Part shown: in pieces, positions 8,244-19,111 of the stretch
Numbering within the stretch: the stretch's first letter is position 1
Layout: every line of letters starts with the position of its first letter
Source: CAJBNH01 sp964447285
GTDB taxonomy: Bacteria; Myxococcota_A; UBA9042
DNA: 64,000 nt
Assembly (NCBI GenBank): GCA_964447285.1
Contig: CAYURO010000004.1
Span: forward strand, 1-64,000
Direction of reading: 5' to 3'
Notes under the pieces: model-generated
What the model was told of the DNA's origin: nothing
Seen by the model: only the letters and a program-made list of their open reading frames with translations
Database searches by the model: none
Program-made: the position numbers and the translations under genes

Positions 8244-9314
8244 ATGCAAGCTGCCCTTCGCCCCCTTCGCTTCGCCCCCCTCGCCGCCGCGCTGTTTTGC
8301 GCCGCCATCACGCTGGTGGCCGCTGCTCGTCCTGCGCAAGCTGGCGTCACGGCTCAGCCTTTCCACTGGTCCAAGGCCGCGTTTCGCGACAACGGCCAAG
8401 CGGTCGAGAGCCTGACGATCCGCGCCAAGTCCGGCGGTCTCGACACCTTCATCCGCTTCGCCATGGCCAACGCTGGGTTCAAGGACGGCGAGCTGACCAT
8501 CTCGTTCCGTCAGGAAACCGCGAACGGCACCATCTATGCCAAGGAAACGTTTGACGAAGACGACTACACCGTGTTCGCCGACCACTTGGGACTGAAGGCC
8601 GGCAAGCATTTGTTCGAGCTCAAGGGCGGCCAGTTGGTCGGCACGTTCGACTTCGGCACCACCAAGGCCAGCGTGACGATGACCACCTCGGCCGGGTCGC
8701 TGGCGTTGATGAACCGTGGCGGTCCCGGCTACATCTCTCGCGCCCTGCTGGTCCCGATTGGCCGGGTCACCGTTCAGGCGCAGGACGCCACCCGCAACGC
8801 CACCGTCACCGCGACCGGCTTCTGCGTACACGAGGCCTCGACGGCGACGGCCCACCAAGTCTTCGACCGTTCCGTGCAGCTGCACTCGCTGATCGGCGGC
8901 AACTACATGATCGTCGACTACATTGTTACGCCCGCCTCGCGCGGGGGAAAGCCGTTCGGGTTCGTGGTGGTCAGTGGCAAGGGCAAGACGTTTGTCGGCG
9001 AGGTGGCGTCGGAGACCCGTGAGAACGAAAAGGTAGACTCGGCCATCGACTACCAGGTGCCGTACACGGTCTCGGTGCTGGCCAAGCGCGGCGAGGGGCG
9101 CGCGGCGGTGCGGCTGACGGCGGAGAAGCAAGTCCTGCGCGAAGACGACTTGGCCGACCTGAACTTCTTGGCCCGCAAGGCTGTGGGCGCACTGATGCAC
9201 CCGGTGACCTACACGCTGAAGGCCCGCGCGGACGCTGAGGTGCAGACGTTGCCCACCGAGCCCGCCGTGGCGCTGACCGCAAACGTGCGCTTCAAGTACT
9301 CGCAGGTCCGCTAG
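8244..9314 (+). CDS. Exported protein of unknown function
   Basis: 356-residue protein with a cleavable Sec signal (MQAALRPLRFAPLAAALFCAAITLVAAARPAQA). The mature part is beta-rich: VESLTIRAKSGGLDTFIRFAMAN, LTISFRQETANGTIYAKETF, then LGLKAGKHLFELKG. The first half recalls lipocalin or CrtC-like beta sheets, but no family is recognised. A single Cys and no lipobox. Start ATG at 8244 lies 8 nt after GAGG. The stop TAG is immediately followed by the ATG of the metallo-hydrolase gene, so the two are probably cotranscribed. Confidence 0.7.
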   Translation: MQAALRPLRFAPLAAALFCAAITLVAAARPAQAGVTAQPFHWSKAAFRDNGQAVESLTIRAKSGGLDTFIRFAMANAGFKDGELTISFRQETANGTIYAKETFDEDDYTVFADHLGLKAGKHLFELKGGQLVGTFDFGTTKASVTMTTSAGSLALMNRGGPGYISRALLVPIGRVTVQAQDATRNATVTATGFCVHEASTATAHQVFDRSVQLHSLIGGNYMIVDYIVTPASRGGKPFGFVVVSGKGKTFVGEVASETRENEKVDSAIDYQVPYTVSVLAKRGEGRAAVRLTAEKQVLREDDLADLNFLARKAVGALMHPVTYTLKARADAEVQTLPTEPAVALTANVRFKYSQVR

Positions 9315-10202
9315 ATGTCGATGCTTTCGCGGCTGACGACGCGAGTCCCCGATGCCCTGTTCCACCGCGAGGATCGGCCCGCCCCCGACGCTGCGAGCTT
9401 CATGCTGCAGTGGCTCGGCACCGCTGGCTTCCGGCTTCAGTACAAAGGGTTCCACTTCTGGCTGGACCCGCACTTGAGCCGCCACCGCCCCGCCGAGCTG
9501 GCGACCGGACGCGTGTCGCCCGACCTGCAGCGCATCCTCGCAGAGGTGGACCTCGCGCACGCCGTCGCTGTGGGGCACAGCCACTACGACCACGCCATCG
9601 ACACGCCCGCCATTGCCCGGCTGCACGGCGCCCAAGTCTATGGTTCGCGCGACACGCTGCAGATCTGCCGCGGCCAGGGGGTACCCGAGCGCCAGTTGCA
9701 CGAGCTGCGCGGTTGGGGAGAAACCTTCGACGTCGGTCCCTTCACCCTGCGCGCAGTGCGGTCGGAGCACAGTCCGCTCGCCCTCGGTCACGTTCCCTAT
9801 CCAGGCAGGATCACAGAGCCTTTCGACGTGCCAGCGCCTCTGTCCGCCTATCGCGTAGGCGAGGTGTTCGGCCTGCACCTGCAAGCTCCGGGAACCAGTG
9901 TGTGCCACGTGGGCAGTGCCGCCTTGATCGACGCGGAGCTGCGAGGACTGCAGGCAGACGTGGTCCTGTGCTGCACCATCGGCCGGCACGCCACGCCGCG
10001 GTTCGTGCACCGCGTGATCGACGCACTTCGCCCCAAGCTGCTGATCCCGTGCCACTGGGACCAGTTCTGGCGGCCGATTCAGGCCCCGGCGCGACAGATT
10101 CCCGGCAACGATCTCGAGGGTTTTCTGGCCGACGTGGCCCGCCACCCACAGGCACCGCAGGTTCAGGTGCTGCCGCTGCGGGGCTGGACGACCCTTTCCT
10201 GA
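9315..10202 (+). CDS. MBL-fold metallo-hydrolase (UlaG/NAPE-PLD-like)
   Basis: 295-residue metallo-beta-lactamase fold protein. It opens with the WLGTAGFRLQYKGFHFWLDP strand pattern typical of the UlaG-like branch. The metal-binding HSHYDH is at 88-93, with later ligand candidates in RSEHSPL, CHVGSAALID and the C-terminal PCHWDQFW. Substrate unknown; relatives include L-ascorbate-6-phosphate lactonase and N-acyl-phosphatidylethanolamine phospholipase D. No signal peptide. Starts directly after the stop of the exported-protein gene and is followed 14 bp later by folD. Confidence 0.88.
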   Translation: MSMLSRLTTRVPDALFHREDRPAPDAASFMLQWLGTAGFRLQYKGFHFWLDPHLSRHRPAELATGRVSPDLQRILAEVDLAHAVAVGHSHYDHAIDTPAIARLHGAQVYGSRDTLQICRGQGVPERQLHELRGWGETFDVGPFTLRAVRSEHSPLALGHVPYPGRITEPFDVPAPLSAYRVGEVFGLHLQAPGTSVCHVGSAALIDAELRGLQADVVLCCTIGRHATPRFVHRVIDALRPKLLIPCHWDQFWRPIQAPARQIPGNDLEGFLADVARHPQAPQVQVLPLRGWTTLS

Positions 10203-10216
10203 CGACGGAGTGCCCG

Positions 10217-11101
10217 ATGCCCGAGTTTCCCCCCGCGATCGTCATCGACGGCAAGGCGACCGCCGCCGCGATCCGCAGCGAGATCGCCGCGGAAGTCGAG
10301 GTCTTGCGTCGCGCTGGCGTCGTCCCCGGCTTGGCCGTGGTCCGTGTCGGTGCGGACACCGCGTCGGCCATCTACGTCCGCAACAAGATCAAGGCGTGTG
10401 CAGAGGTCGGCATCGCGTCGATCGAGCGCGAGCTGCCGGAAACCACCTCGACCGACGAGCTGCTGCAGCTGCTGGACGACTGGAACGCCCGCGACGATCT
10501 GGACGGCATCTTGGTGCAGACGCCCCTGCCACGCTCCGTGGACGCCCAACGCGTACTGCAGCAAGTGGCGCCGGAAAAGGACGTGGACGGCTTCGGCTTC
10601 GACAACTTGGGGCGATTGGTGGCCGGGCAACCGCGGCTGATCGCGTGCACCCCTGCGGCCGTGCTGGAGCTGTTGCTGCGTCACGGTCAGCGCCACGGCT
10701 GGTCGCTTTCAGGCAAGCACGCAGTGGTGGTCGGGCGGTCGGTGACGGTGGGCAAGCCCATGGCGCTGCTGCTGCTTTCGCAGGACTGCACGGTCACCGT
10801 TTGCCATAGCCGCACGGTGGGACTGGCCGATCTGGTGCGGCAGGCAGACCTGGTGGTCGCGGCCGTGGGCTCGCCGCACCTGGTCAAGGGCGACTGGATC
10901 AAGCCCGGCGCGGTGGTGATCGATGTCGGCATCCACCGGGGACCGGACGGCAAGCTGACGGGCGATGTGGAGTTCGACGTCGCGGTCACCCGCGCTTCGG
11001 CGATCACGCCGGTCCCAGGCGGCGTGGGACCCATGACGATCGCCCTGCTTTTGCGCAACACCCTGACTGCCTGCCGCGCCCGCCGCGGGCCCACGCCTTG
11101 A
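10217..11101 (+). CDS. folD: Bifunctional methylenetetrahydrofolate dehydrogenase/cyclohydrolase
   Basis: 294-residue cytoplasmic enzyme converting 5,10-methylene-THF to 10-formyl-THF with NADP(H). The catalytic YVxxK segment (Tyr53, Lys57), the folate-binding GILVQTPLP, the nucleotide-binding VVGRSVTVGKPMALLL and the terminal PVPGGVGPMTIALLLRNT are all present, and the length is normal. Start ATG at 10217 follows ACGGAG. It lies just upstream of gcvT and gcvH: the glycine cleavage system makes 5,10-methylene-THF, the substrate of FolD. Confidence 0.96.
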   Translation: MPEFPPAIVIDGKATAAAIRSEIAAEVEVLRRAGVVPGLAVVRVGADTASAIYVRNKIKACAEVGIASIERELPETTSTDELLQLLDDWNARDDLDGILVQTPLPRSVDAQRVLQQVAPEKDVDGFGFDNLGRLVAGQPRLIACTPAAVLELLLRHGQRHGWSLSGKHAVVVGRSVTVGKPMALLLLSQDCTVTVCHSRTVGLADLVRQADLVVAAVGSPHLVKGDWIKPGAVVIDVGIHRGPDGKLTGDVEFDVAVTRASAITPVPGGVGPMTIALLLRNTLTACRARRGPTP

Positions 11102-11217
11102 CTTTGCCCCCCGAAACGAGGACACCGCGAACCTCGCCTTCAAGGCGCACGCTGTCGAATCCGCTCCCCCCGATCTGGCCCAGCCGGCCAGGCCCCCAGC
11201 CCCCCCTGGAGGGACCC

Positions 11218-12339
11218 ATGTCCACCGATTCCACCGCCCTGCCGAAGCGCACTCCCCTCTACGACGCCCACGTGGCCGCGGGAGGCCAGATGGTGCCGTT
11301 CGCTGGCTGGGAAATGCCCGTCCAGTACGCCAACCGCGGGTTGGTCGCCGAGCACGAGGCCACGCGCAACACCTGCGGCCTGTTCGACGTCAGCCACATG
11401 GGCGAGATCTTGGTGGAGGGCCCGGGCGCCGTCGACGAGGTCAACCACCTCGTCACCAACGACGCGTCGAAGCTGATCGACGGCGGCGCGATGTACGCCC
11501 TGCTGCTGCAGCCGGACGGCAACGCGGTCGACGACCTGTACGTGTATCGTCTGGCCCCCGAGCTGTTCCTGCTGGTCGTCAACGCTTCGAACGTCGACAA
11601 GGATTTCGCGCACATGCAGGCGATGGCGCTGAAGCCTGAGCGACTGCGCAATCGGTCGGACGACTTCGCGCAGATCGCGCTGCAGGGACCCAAGGCATCG
11701 GAGATCCTGGCCAAGGTCGCCCCCGGTGAGGCGATCGGCCTACCCCGCAACTTCATCCGCGTCCACTCGTTCCGTGGCGCCGACGTGCTGGCCGCCACCA
11801 CGGGCTACACGGGTGAGGCGGGCTTTGAGCTCTACACGCCCCCCGAGATCGCCGTCGACCTGTGGAACGCCCTGATGGAAGCCGGTGAATCCTTTGGCCT
11901 GTCGCCCGTCGGTCTGGGTGCCCGCGATACGCTGCGGCTCGAGATGGGCTATCCGCTCTACGGTCACGAGCTGGATGACCAGACCAATCCGCTGGAAGCC
12001 CGCCTGGGTTGGGCCGTCAAGCTGGCCAAGGGCCCCTTCGTGGGCAGCGAGGCCCTGCAGCAGGTCAAGTTCGAGGGTCCCCGCAAGAAGCTGGTCGGCC
12101 TGAAGATGATCGACCGCGGCGTCCCCCGCGCCGACTACCCCGTGCTGTTCGACGGCGAGGTGGTGGGCAAGGTCACCAGCGGCACCCACTCACCGACCCT
12201 GAAGGAGGGCGTGGCCCTCGCGTACGTTCCCAGCCTGCTCGCCACCGACGGCCGCATCTTCGAGATCGGCATGCGCGGCGGCAATCGCAAGGCCCAGGTC
12301 TGCAGCTATCCCTTCGTGCGCCACACCAGCGCGGGCTAG
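11218..12339 (+). CDS. gcvT: Glycine cleavage system T protein (aminomethyltransferase)
   Basis: 373-residue THF-dependent aminomethyltransferase that releases ammonia from the aminomethyl group on lipoylated H protein and forms 5,10-methylene-THF. Hallmarks: TPLYDAHVAAGGQMVPFAGWEMPVQY at the N-terminus, GLFDVSHMGEI, the folate-site GYTGEAGFELY and the C-terminal GKVTSGTHSPTLKEGVALAYV. Start ATG at 11218 is preceded by GGAGGGA. gcvH follows after 51 bp. The P protein (glycine decarboxylase) and lipoamide dehydrogenase are not in the window. Confidence 0.96.
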   Translation: MSTDSTALPKRTPLYDAHVAAGGQMVPFAGWEMPVQYANRGLVAEHEATRNTCGLFDVSHMGEILVEGPGAVDEVNHLVTNDASKLIDGGAMYALLLQPDGNAVDDLYVYRLAPELFLLVVNASNVDKDFAHMQAMALKPERLRNRSDDFAQIALQGPKASEILAKVAPGEAIGLPRNFIRVHSFRGADVLAATTGYTGEAGFELYTPPEIAVDLWNALMEAGESFGLSPVGLGARDTLRLEMGYPLYGHELDDQTNPLEARLGWAVKLAKGPFVGSEALQQVKFEGPRKKLVGLKMIDRGVPRADYPVLFDGEVVGKVTSGTHSPTLKEGVALAYVPSLLATDGRIFEIGMRGGNRKAQVCSYPFVRHTSAG

Positions 12340-12390
12340 GTCCCGTCGCACCGCCAAGGCGCTTCCCCCGCACCCTGAAAGGAGAGGATC

Positions 12391-12786
12391 ATGAGCATTC
12401 CCGCCAACCTGCTCTACACCCAAGACCACGAGTGGGCCCGCATTGAAGCCGACGGCACCGTAACCATCGGCATCACCGACTTCGCGCAAAACTCGCTGGG
12501 TGGCATCGTCTACGTCGAGCTGCCCGCGGAAGGCGACACCGTCAGCGCCGGCCAGAGCATCGGCCAGATCGAGTCGACCAAGTCCGTATCTGAGCTTTAC
12601 GCGCCCATCAGCGGCGAAGTGGTCGAGACGAATTCTGAGCTGGACTCTCAGCCCGACCTGCTGAACGCCGAGCCCTACCAGAAGGGTTGGATGGTTCGCA
12701 TGCAGCCGAGCAACAAGTCCGAGCTCGACGCCCTGCTGACCGCCGCCGCGTACGAAACGCATGTGGCCGAGTCCGCCGAGCACTAA
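12391..12786 (+). CDS. gcvH: Glycine cleavage system H protein
   Basis: 131-residue lipoyl carrier that shuttles the aminomethyl group between P and T proteins. The lipoylated lysine is Lys64 in IESTKSVSELYAP. The N-terminus HEWARIEADGTVTIGITDFAQ and the GGIVYVELP turn are standard. Start ATG at 12391 is preceded by AAGGAGAGG. It is the last gene of the gcvT-gcvH unit; instead of gcvP, about 600 bp of non-coding repeat-bearing DNA follows. Confidence 0.97.
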   Translation: MSIPANLLYTQDHEWARIEADGTVTIGITDFAQNSLGGIVYVELPAEGDTVSAGQSIGQIESTKSVSELYAPISGEVVETNSELDSQPDLLNAEPYQKGWMVRMQPSNKSELDALLTAAAYETHVAESAEH

Positions 12787-12953
12787 GCCTGCGCACAATC
12801 CCCTGACTTTCCTGCAGGTTCGCCCGCAACTGACGGGTGTGCAGTTGCGTTTGTTTGCGTCGATGCCGCACCTGGCACACGGCGGCGTCGCGCGGCACCG
12901 CGCGTCGCAGTCGGGCGGAACTCCGCGGCAGGGCTATCGCAAGACACACCGCC

Positions 12954-13060
12954 GACCTGCGCCCCTCCCCGGCGCTGCCGCGCCTTCCCCTCCACATTCC
13001 GTAGTATTTTTGCGGCGTTCAGTGCTTTCGGTGGCGGAATGTGGAGGGGAACTCGCCCGA
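12954..13060 (+). repeat. Palindromic interspersed element, copy 1
   Basis: Core 12985-13051 is a perfect 17-bp inverted repeat (ttcccctccacattccg and its complement) around a 33-nt loop containing GCGGCGTT and TTTCGGTGG. A 5' extension with GCGCCCCTCCC and a 3' GGGGAACTCG are shared with the other copies. Same orientation as copy 3. Confidence 0.75.
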
Positions 13061-13141
13061 CCGGTCGTGTCACTTTGGGGTGCGGCGTCCTTGCCTTGAC
13101 GGTGCAAACGAGGGCGTCGCAAACGTGCCGGCCCGAACCAG

Positions 13142-13263
13142 GTGCTGACGACGGCAAACCGAGAGCCCCATCCCTATTGCGCCAACGAAATTGCCCAACG
13201 CCCCGAAAGATCACGCAATGGGGAGGGGGCGCGCGGAAGCGGGGGGAGGGGCGCCAGGGACCG
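13142..13263 (-). repeat. Palindromic interspersed element, copy 2 (inverted)
   Basis: Core 13166-13228. Read on the minus strand it begins CCCCTCCCCATTGCG and ends CGCAATAGGGATGGGG, with the loop elements GGGGCGTTGGG and TTTCGTTGG. Over the 63-nt core it is about 90 percent identical to copy 3, and it shares the same GGCGCCCCTCCC 5' arm and GGGGCTCTCGGTTT 3' arm. Opposite in orientation to copy 1, about 80 bp away. Confidence 0.8.
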
Positions 13264-13392
13264 GTCGCTCACACCATCCGAGTCGCCTTCGCCCACCAGG
13301 CCGGCCAGTTCGACACGGGCGCGTCCGCCCGCCTCTGCGCCCTGTGGCTTCCTGCGATTGCCGTGACCCCCGCGGGCGTCGCCACACGCAAA

Positions 13393-14445
13393 CTACCGCG
13401 CGCGCATCCAATTCTTGGTCGGAAAGCCGCGGTTGGCGGGTGGCGGCTGCGTCGACAGCACGTACGAGGCGCGGCGGTTGCGGATCTCGTCGGTCCCATC
13501 GGGCGTCGGCACCTTCAGCACGCCCTCGCCGAACCCCTGGAAGTGAATCGGGACGTTCAAGCCCTTCTTCGCGAACCACTGGGCGATCGAGTTGGCACGC
13601 TTCTTCGACAGCTCGATGTTGTCCGCCGGCTGGCCCACCGTGTCCGTATAACCGCCGATGTACAGCTCGATCGGCACCGCGCCCGCCACCTTGCGCAATT
13701 CACCCATGATCTCGCCCAGCGGGGCGATCAGCTTGCCCTCCTCGGACGGCAGGATGTCCCACTTGTTCGTCTCGAACACCACGTCATCGTGCGGGATGTC
13801 GACGAACGTGACCGACTCGAGACCGTTGAAGAACTCGGCGGGCTCGAACGCCTGCAGCATGAAGCGCGCCATCACTTCGTCGGGCTGCTGCTTCCACTCG
13901 ACCGTCAGCGGCGTGCCTGGGGGGGCGCTTTGGAACTCCTTGACCACGGTCGCGATCGGGCTGCCGTTGTCGCCGATGATGTCGAGCTCGATCTTCCACG
14001 CCGGTTCGGACAGCCGCACGGTGATGCGGTGGTTCTCGGTGTCCACGTCCTCGGGCTTGATGTCGATGCGCGGCGGTTGGCCGACCTTGACCTCGAATTC
14101 GGCGGGAAAGGGGCCGAACGACTCGCGCCCGGACTTGCCGAACAGGTTGCATTTGTAGACAAACACGCCCTTTTCCTGCGGGATGACGATGCGCTTTTCG
14201 GCACCCGCGCGAATGGTGCCAGACCCGAGCAACACCTTCTTGCCGTCGGCGCGGGTGCAGTCGAACTTGGTGAAGGCCAGCGGGATGGTGGGCTGCAGGA
14301 TGATCTCGGGCTTCTCCTTGCCGAACAGGGCCTTGGTCTTGACGCCAAAGCCCAGGTCATCTGCGGAGATCTGGGCGCGAGCGACGACGGGAGCCAGCGT
14401 CAGGGCAAGGACTGCGGCCAGGAAGAACAGGCGGGCGGAACGCAT
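13393..14445 (-). CDS. OmpA-family peptidoglycan-associated protein
   Basis: 350-residue exported protein: Sec signal MRSARLFFLAAVLALTLAPVVARA, an N-terminal beta-rich half (about residues 30-215, unknown fold), and a C-terminal OmpA domain with the peptidoglycan-binding signature TDTVGQPADNIELSKKRA and a final NRRASYVLS. OmpA domains bind the diaminopimelate of peptidoglycan, tethering the envelope. Start ATG at 14445 has GGAGG upstream. Unlike classical OmpA there is no obvious eight-stranded barrel. Confidence 0.87.
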   Translation of the reverse strand: MRSARLFFLAAVLALTLAPVVARAQISADDLGFGVKTKALFGKEKPEIILQPTIPLAFTKFDCTRADGKKVLLGSGTIRAGAEKRIVIPQEKGVFVYKCNLFGKSGRESFGPFPAEFEVKVGQPPRIDIKPEDVDTENHRITVRLSEPAWKIELDIIGDNGSPIATVVKEFQSAPPGTPLTVEWKQQPDEVMARFMLQAFEPAEFFNGLESVTFVDIPHDDVVFETNKWDILPSEEGKLIAPLGEIMGELRKVAGAVPIELYIGGYTDTVGQPADNIELSKKRANSIAQWFAKKGLNVPIHFQGFGEGVLKVPTPDGTDEIRNRRASYVLSTQPPPANRGFPTKNWMRAR

Positions 14446-14666
14446 CGGAAACCTCCGGGGGAAAGCCGGGCAAAGCCTAGCACGTGATGCAAGACGCGGG
14501 GAGCGGGTTGGGGATTCGGTGTGGCTGAAGGCGGGCTCGCACCCGAACCTGACCGGCAGTGTCGGCAGGAGGACCGGCCACGGCCAGCGTCCACCCGCGC
14601 CAAACACAATAGGCACATCATTCCAATGGGTAATGGCTTGGGTTCGCGGCCGCCTGTGAAGCGCCC

Positions 14667-16454
<1,788 letters not shown>

Positions 16455-16497
16455 GGCTGATCCTGTGTGCTCGAGGTGCTGGAGAGCGAAGGGCGAC

Positions 16498-16526
16498 ATG
16501 GTAGGGCCCACGGTGGCGGGCGGCAA
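16498..16526 (-). promoter_or_regulatory. Putative aspS promoter
   Basis: Minus strand TTGCCG, 17-nt spacer, TACCAT, giving a leader of about 37 nt before the aspS ATG at 16454. Confidence 0.4.
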
Positions 16527-16690
16527 GACCGCATGGACCGCGCCACCCCGGCATCACAGGAGGGGAACGGCCAACTCTCGGGTCTGTCGATGCGCTTTCT
16601 ATCGATCTACACATCCATCGTTTGCACACAAGATACACACTTCTGTTGTTTTTCTAGCGTTTTTTCACAAGACCCTTATAGCGTTTAACA

Positions 16691-16721
16691 TGTAGACGAG
16701 CTGGTTCGGTCCGTCTACACT
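16691..16721 (+). promoter_or_regulatory. Putative nos promoter overlapped by an 8-bp palindrome
   Basis: TGTAGACG at 16691-16698 and CGTCTACA at 16712-16719 are exact inverted repeats 13 nt apart. The same bases can be read as a promoter (TAGACG, 17-nt spacer, TACACT), so a dimeric regulator binding the palindrome would cover both hexamers. Leader to nosZ is about 155 nt. Confidence 0.4.
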
Positions 16722-16875
16722 CCGCCCCGTCCAAGGCAAAACGGCACCGCGGGGTCGCGGCAGCTGACGGCCTTCGACCGGACCTGAGGCGTAGCGGCGA
16801 ACGACCGCCCGCGTGCGATGGTTCATCAGGGGCACGGCGGCCGGGACCATGCCGGACGCTGTTGAAGGGGGGGGC

Positions 16876-19014
16876 ATGAACGGGATCGAGCTCTTGGTCC
16901 GGCCTGTGGCCGTCGGACCCCGGAAACTGTCCGGCGCGAATCACCATCCAGGCGTCGTGAGAATGTGCTGCACCGCGCTGTGGCTGGCGTGTGCCGTCGG
17001 CCTGGTCGCCTGCCAGCCGCCCCCCAAGCCGGGGTCTTCGGCCGATGGACCGGCCGCCGCCTCAAGCAATCTGGGGGCATCTGCGTCGCTGAAAGACCTG
17101 ATGAAGGCGCGCGGCCTGACCGAGGCCGACGTCGAGGGCGCGCTCAAGACCTACGTGCCCACCGGCAAACGCGACGACTACCTGATCTTCGCCTCGGGAG
17201 GGCATGGCGGTCAGGTGCTGGTGATGGGCGTGCCGTCGATGCGCCTGCTGAAGGTCATCGCCGTCTTCACACCAGAGCCCTGGCAGGGCTACGGCTATGG
17301 CGGCGAGTCGAACAAGGTCCTCGAGCAGGGCAGCCAGAACGGTCACAAGCTGACGTGGGCCGACGTGCACCACCCGAACTTGAGCGAAACAAAGGGGGAC
17401 TACGACGGCAAATACCTGTTCGTGAATGACAAGTCGAACGGTCGCGTGGCGGTGGTCGATCTCGAAGACTTCACGACCAAGCAGATTGTCGCCAACCCGC
17501 TGGTCGGCAGTGACCATGGCGGCGCGTTCGTCGACCCGAACACGAACTACATCATCGAAACGAGCCAGTACCCCGTGCCGTTCGGCCGCAAGTACGCACC
17601 GATCAGCGAGTACAAGGAGAAGTATCGCGGACTTGCGATGTACTGGAAGTTCGACCGCGCCAAGGGCCGCATCGACGTCGCAAACTCATGGGCCATCGAA
17701 CTGCCTCCGTACACGCAGGACCTGGCGGACGCCGGCAAGATCGGTTCGGACGGCTGGGCATTCGTCAACTCGTTCAACACCGAGATGGCGACCGGCGGCA
17801 CGCTTGAGAAGCAGCCTCCCATCGAAGCCGGCGCGTCGCAGAACGACATGGACTACCTGCACATCATGAACTGGCGCAAGGCCGAGGAACTGGTCAAGGC
17901 GGGCAAGTACGAGGTCATTGAGGGCGTGAAGGTCCTGCGCATGAGCGTCGCCGCCGCAGAGGGCGTGCTGACGCTGGTCGGCGAGCCCAAGTCGCCCCAC
18001 GGCTGCGACGTGACGCCGGACGGCAAGCAGATCGTGGTCGGCGGCAAGCTGGATACCCACGGGACGATCTTCAACTTCGCCAAGATCAAGGCGTTGATCG
18101 ACCAGAAGAAGTTCGAGGGCAAGGACGCGTACGGCATCCCGATTCTCGCCTTCAAGGATGCGATCGACGGGCAGGTCGAGATCGGTCTCGGACCGCTGCA
18201 CACCGTGTTTGACGACAAGGGTTTCGCCTACACCAGCGTGTTTCTGGAGTCCGTTGTTGCCAAGTGGGACCTGAAGACGATGAAGGTCGTCGAGAAGCTG
18301 CCGGTCCACTACAACATCGGCCACATCATGGCAGCCGAGGGCGACACGGTCAGTCCGGATGGCAAGTACGTCGTGGCCATGAACAAGATGGCGATCGACC
18401 GCTTCAACGACGTGGGACCTCTGTACCCGCAGAACTTCCAGTTGCTCGACACGACCGGCGACAAGATGCGACTGCTGGTGGACGCCCCCATTGGCATCGG
18501 CGAGCCCCACTATTCGCAGATGATCAAGGCAGACAAGCTGCATCCCATCAAGATCTACAAGCCGGGCACCAACATCTACACCGGAGAGAAAGATCCCCTG
18601 GCGGTCGAGTCGGGTCAGGAGCGCATCGAGCGCAAGGCGGACGGCGTCCACGTCTACATGACGGCGATCCGCAGCCACTTTACTCCAGACCGCATCGAGG
18701 TCGACGAGGGCGAGACGGTGCACTTGCACCTGACCTCATTGGAACAGGCCGAGGACCAGACTCACGGCTTCGCGCTGAACATGTACAACATCAACCTGAG
18801 CATGGAGCCGGGCAAGCACGAGAACGTGACGTTCGTGGCCGACTCAGCTGGCGTGTTCCCGATGTACTGCACGGAGTTCTGCTCAGCGCTCCACCTCGAA
18901 ATGGCGGGGTACTTCCTCGTCAAGCCCAAGGCTGCCGCTGCGCCCCCGGTAGCTGTACCGGCCACCGCTCCCGGCGGACCCGGCGCGGCCGCTGCCCCGG
19001 TTGGACACAGATAG
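16876..19014 (+). CDS. nosZ: Nitrous oxide reductase, clade II-like lipoprotein form
   Basis: Copper enzyme reducing N2O to N2 outside the cytoplasm. The propeller domain shows the seven CuZ histidine sites, in DVHHP (two), SDHGG, SPHGCDV, GPLHTVF, NIGH and GEPHYSQ. The C-terminal cupredoxin carries the CuA set: THGFAL and CTEFCSALHLEM (C-x3-C-x3-H-x2-M). No twin-arginine signal: the hydrophobic ALWLACAVGLVAC ends in a lipobox, so it is probably Sec-exported and lipid-anchored. Start is uncertain: ATG 16876 has a strong GAAGGGGGGG site but makes a long n-region; GTG 16957 or ATG 16963 gives a shorter signal with weak ribosome sites. Ends in an Ala/Pro-rich tail of about 30 residues. Confidence 0.93.
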   Translation: MNGIELLVRPVAVGPRKLSGANHHPGVVRMCCTALWLACAVGLVACQPPPKPGSSADGPAAASSNLGASASLKDLMKARGLTEADVEGALKTYVPTGKRDDYLIFASGGHGGQVLVMGVPSMRLLKVIAVFTPEPWQGYGYGGESNKVLEQGSQNGHKLTWADVHHPNLSETKGDYDGKYLFVNDKSNGRVAVVDLEDFTTKQIVANPLVGSDHGGAFVDPNTNYIIETSQYPVPFGRKYAPISEYKEKYRGLAMYWKFDRAKGRIDVANSWAIELPPYTQDLADAGKIGSDGWAFVNSFNTEMATGGTLEKQPPIEAGASQNDMDYLHIMNWRKAEELVKAGKYEVIEGVKVLRMSVAAAEGVLTLVGEPKSPHGCDVTPDGKQIVVGGKLDTHGTIFNFAKIKALIDQKKFEGKDAYGIPILAFKDAIDGQVEIGLGPLHTVFDDKGFAYTSVFLESVVAKWDLKTMKVVEKLPVHYNIGHIMAAEGDTVSPDGKYVVAMNKMAIDRFNDVGPLYPQNFQLLDTTGDKMRLLVDAPIGIGEPHYSQMIKADKLHPIKIYKPGTNIYTGEKDPLAVESGQERIERKADGVHVYMTAIRSHFTPDRIEVDEGETVHLHLTSLEQAEDQTHGFALNMYNINLSMEPGKHENVTFVADSAGVFPMYCTEFCSALHLEMAGYFLVKPKAAAAPPVAVPATAPGGPGAAAAPVGHR

Positions 19015-19111
19015 CACATGCGGGCTGCGGGGGAGTTCCCTGGGGGACCCGGCTCCCCCTGCAGCCACGCCTTCGTCTCCCCCGGTCGGCGCTTGTCGGC
19101 ACAGGAACACC

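Larger units (their letters stand above)
12787..13392. other. 606-bp non-coding region between convergent gcvH and OmpA-family genes
   Basis: No reading frame here has a plausible start and family match. The region holds two copies in opposite orientation of a palindromic interspersed element (listed separately). The flanks, 12787-12950 and 13264-13392, show nothing I recognise. Confidence 0.7.
16455..16875. other. Divergent promoter region between aspS and nosZ
   Basis: 421 bp without a gene. It is AT-rich around 16620-16690, in contrast to its surroundings. It contains an aspS promoter candidate (16498-16526, minus), a direct repeat TAGCGTTT at 16655 and 16679, and a promoter-overlapping palindrome at 16691-16719. 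I looked for an FNR/NNR-type box (TTGAT-N4-ATCAA) and did not find one. Confidence 0.6.

Noticed and set aside
13191..13709. Reading frames across the palindromic repeat region
   Set aside because: They are Arg/Pro-rich, cross the OmpA gene in antisense or lack ribosome sites. The non-coding repeat explains the sequence.
16455..16875. FNR or NnrR binding site upstream of nosZ
   Set aside because: No TTGAT-N4-ATCAA-like sequence seen on either strand.
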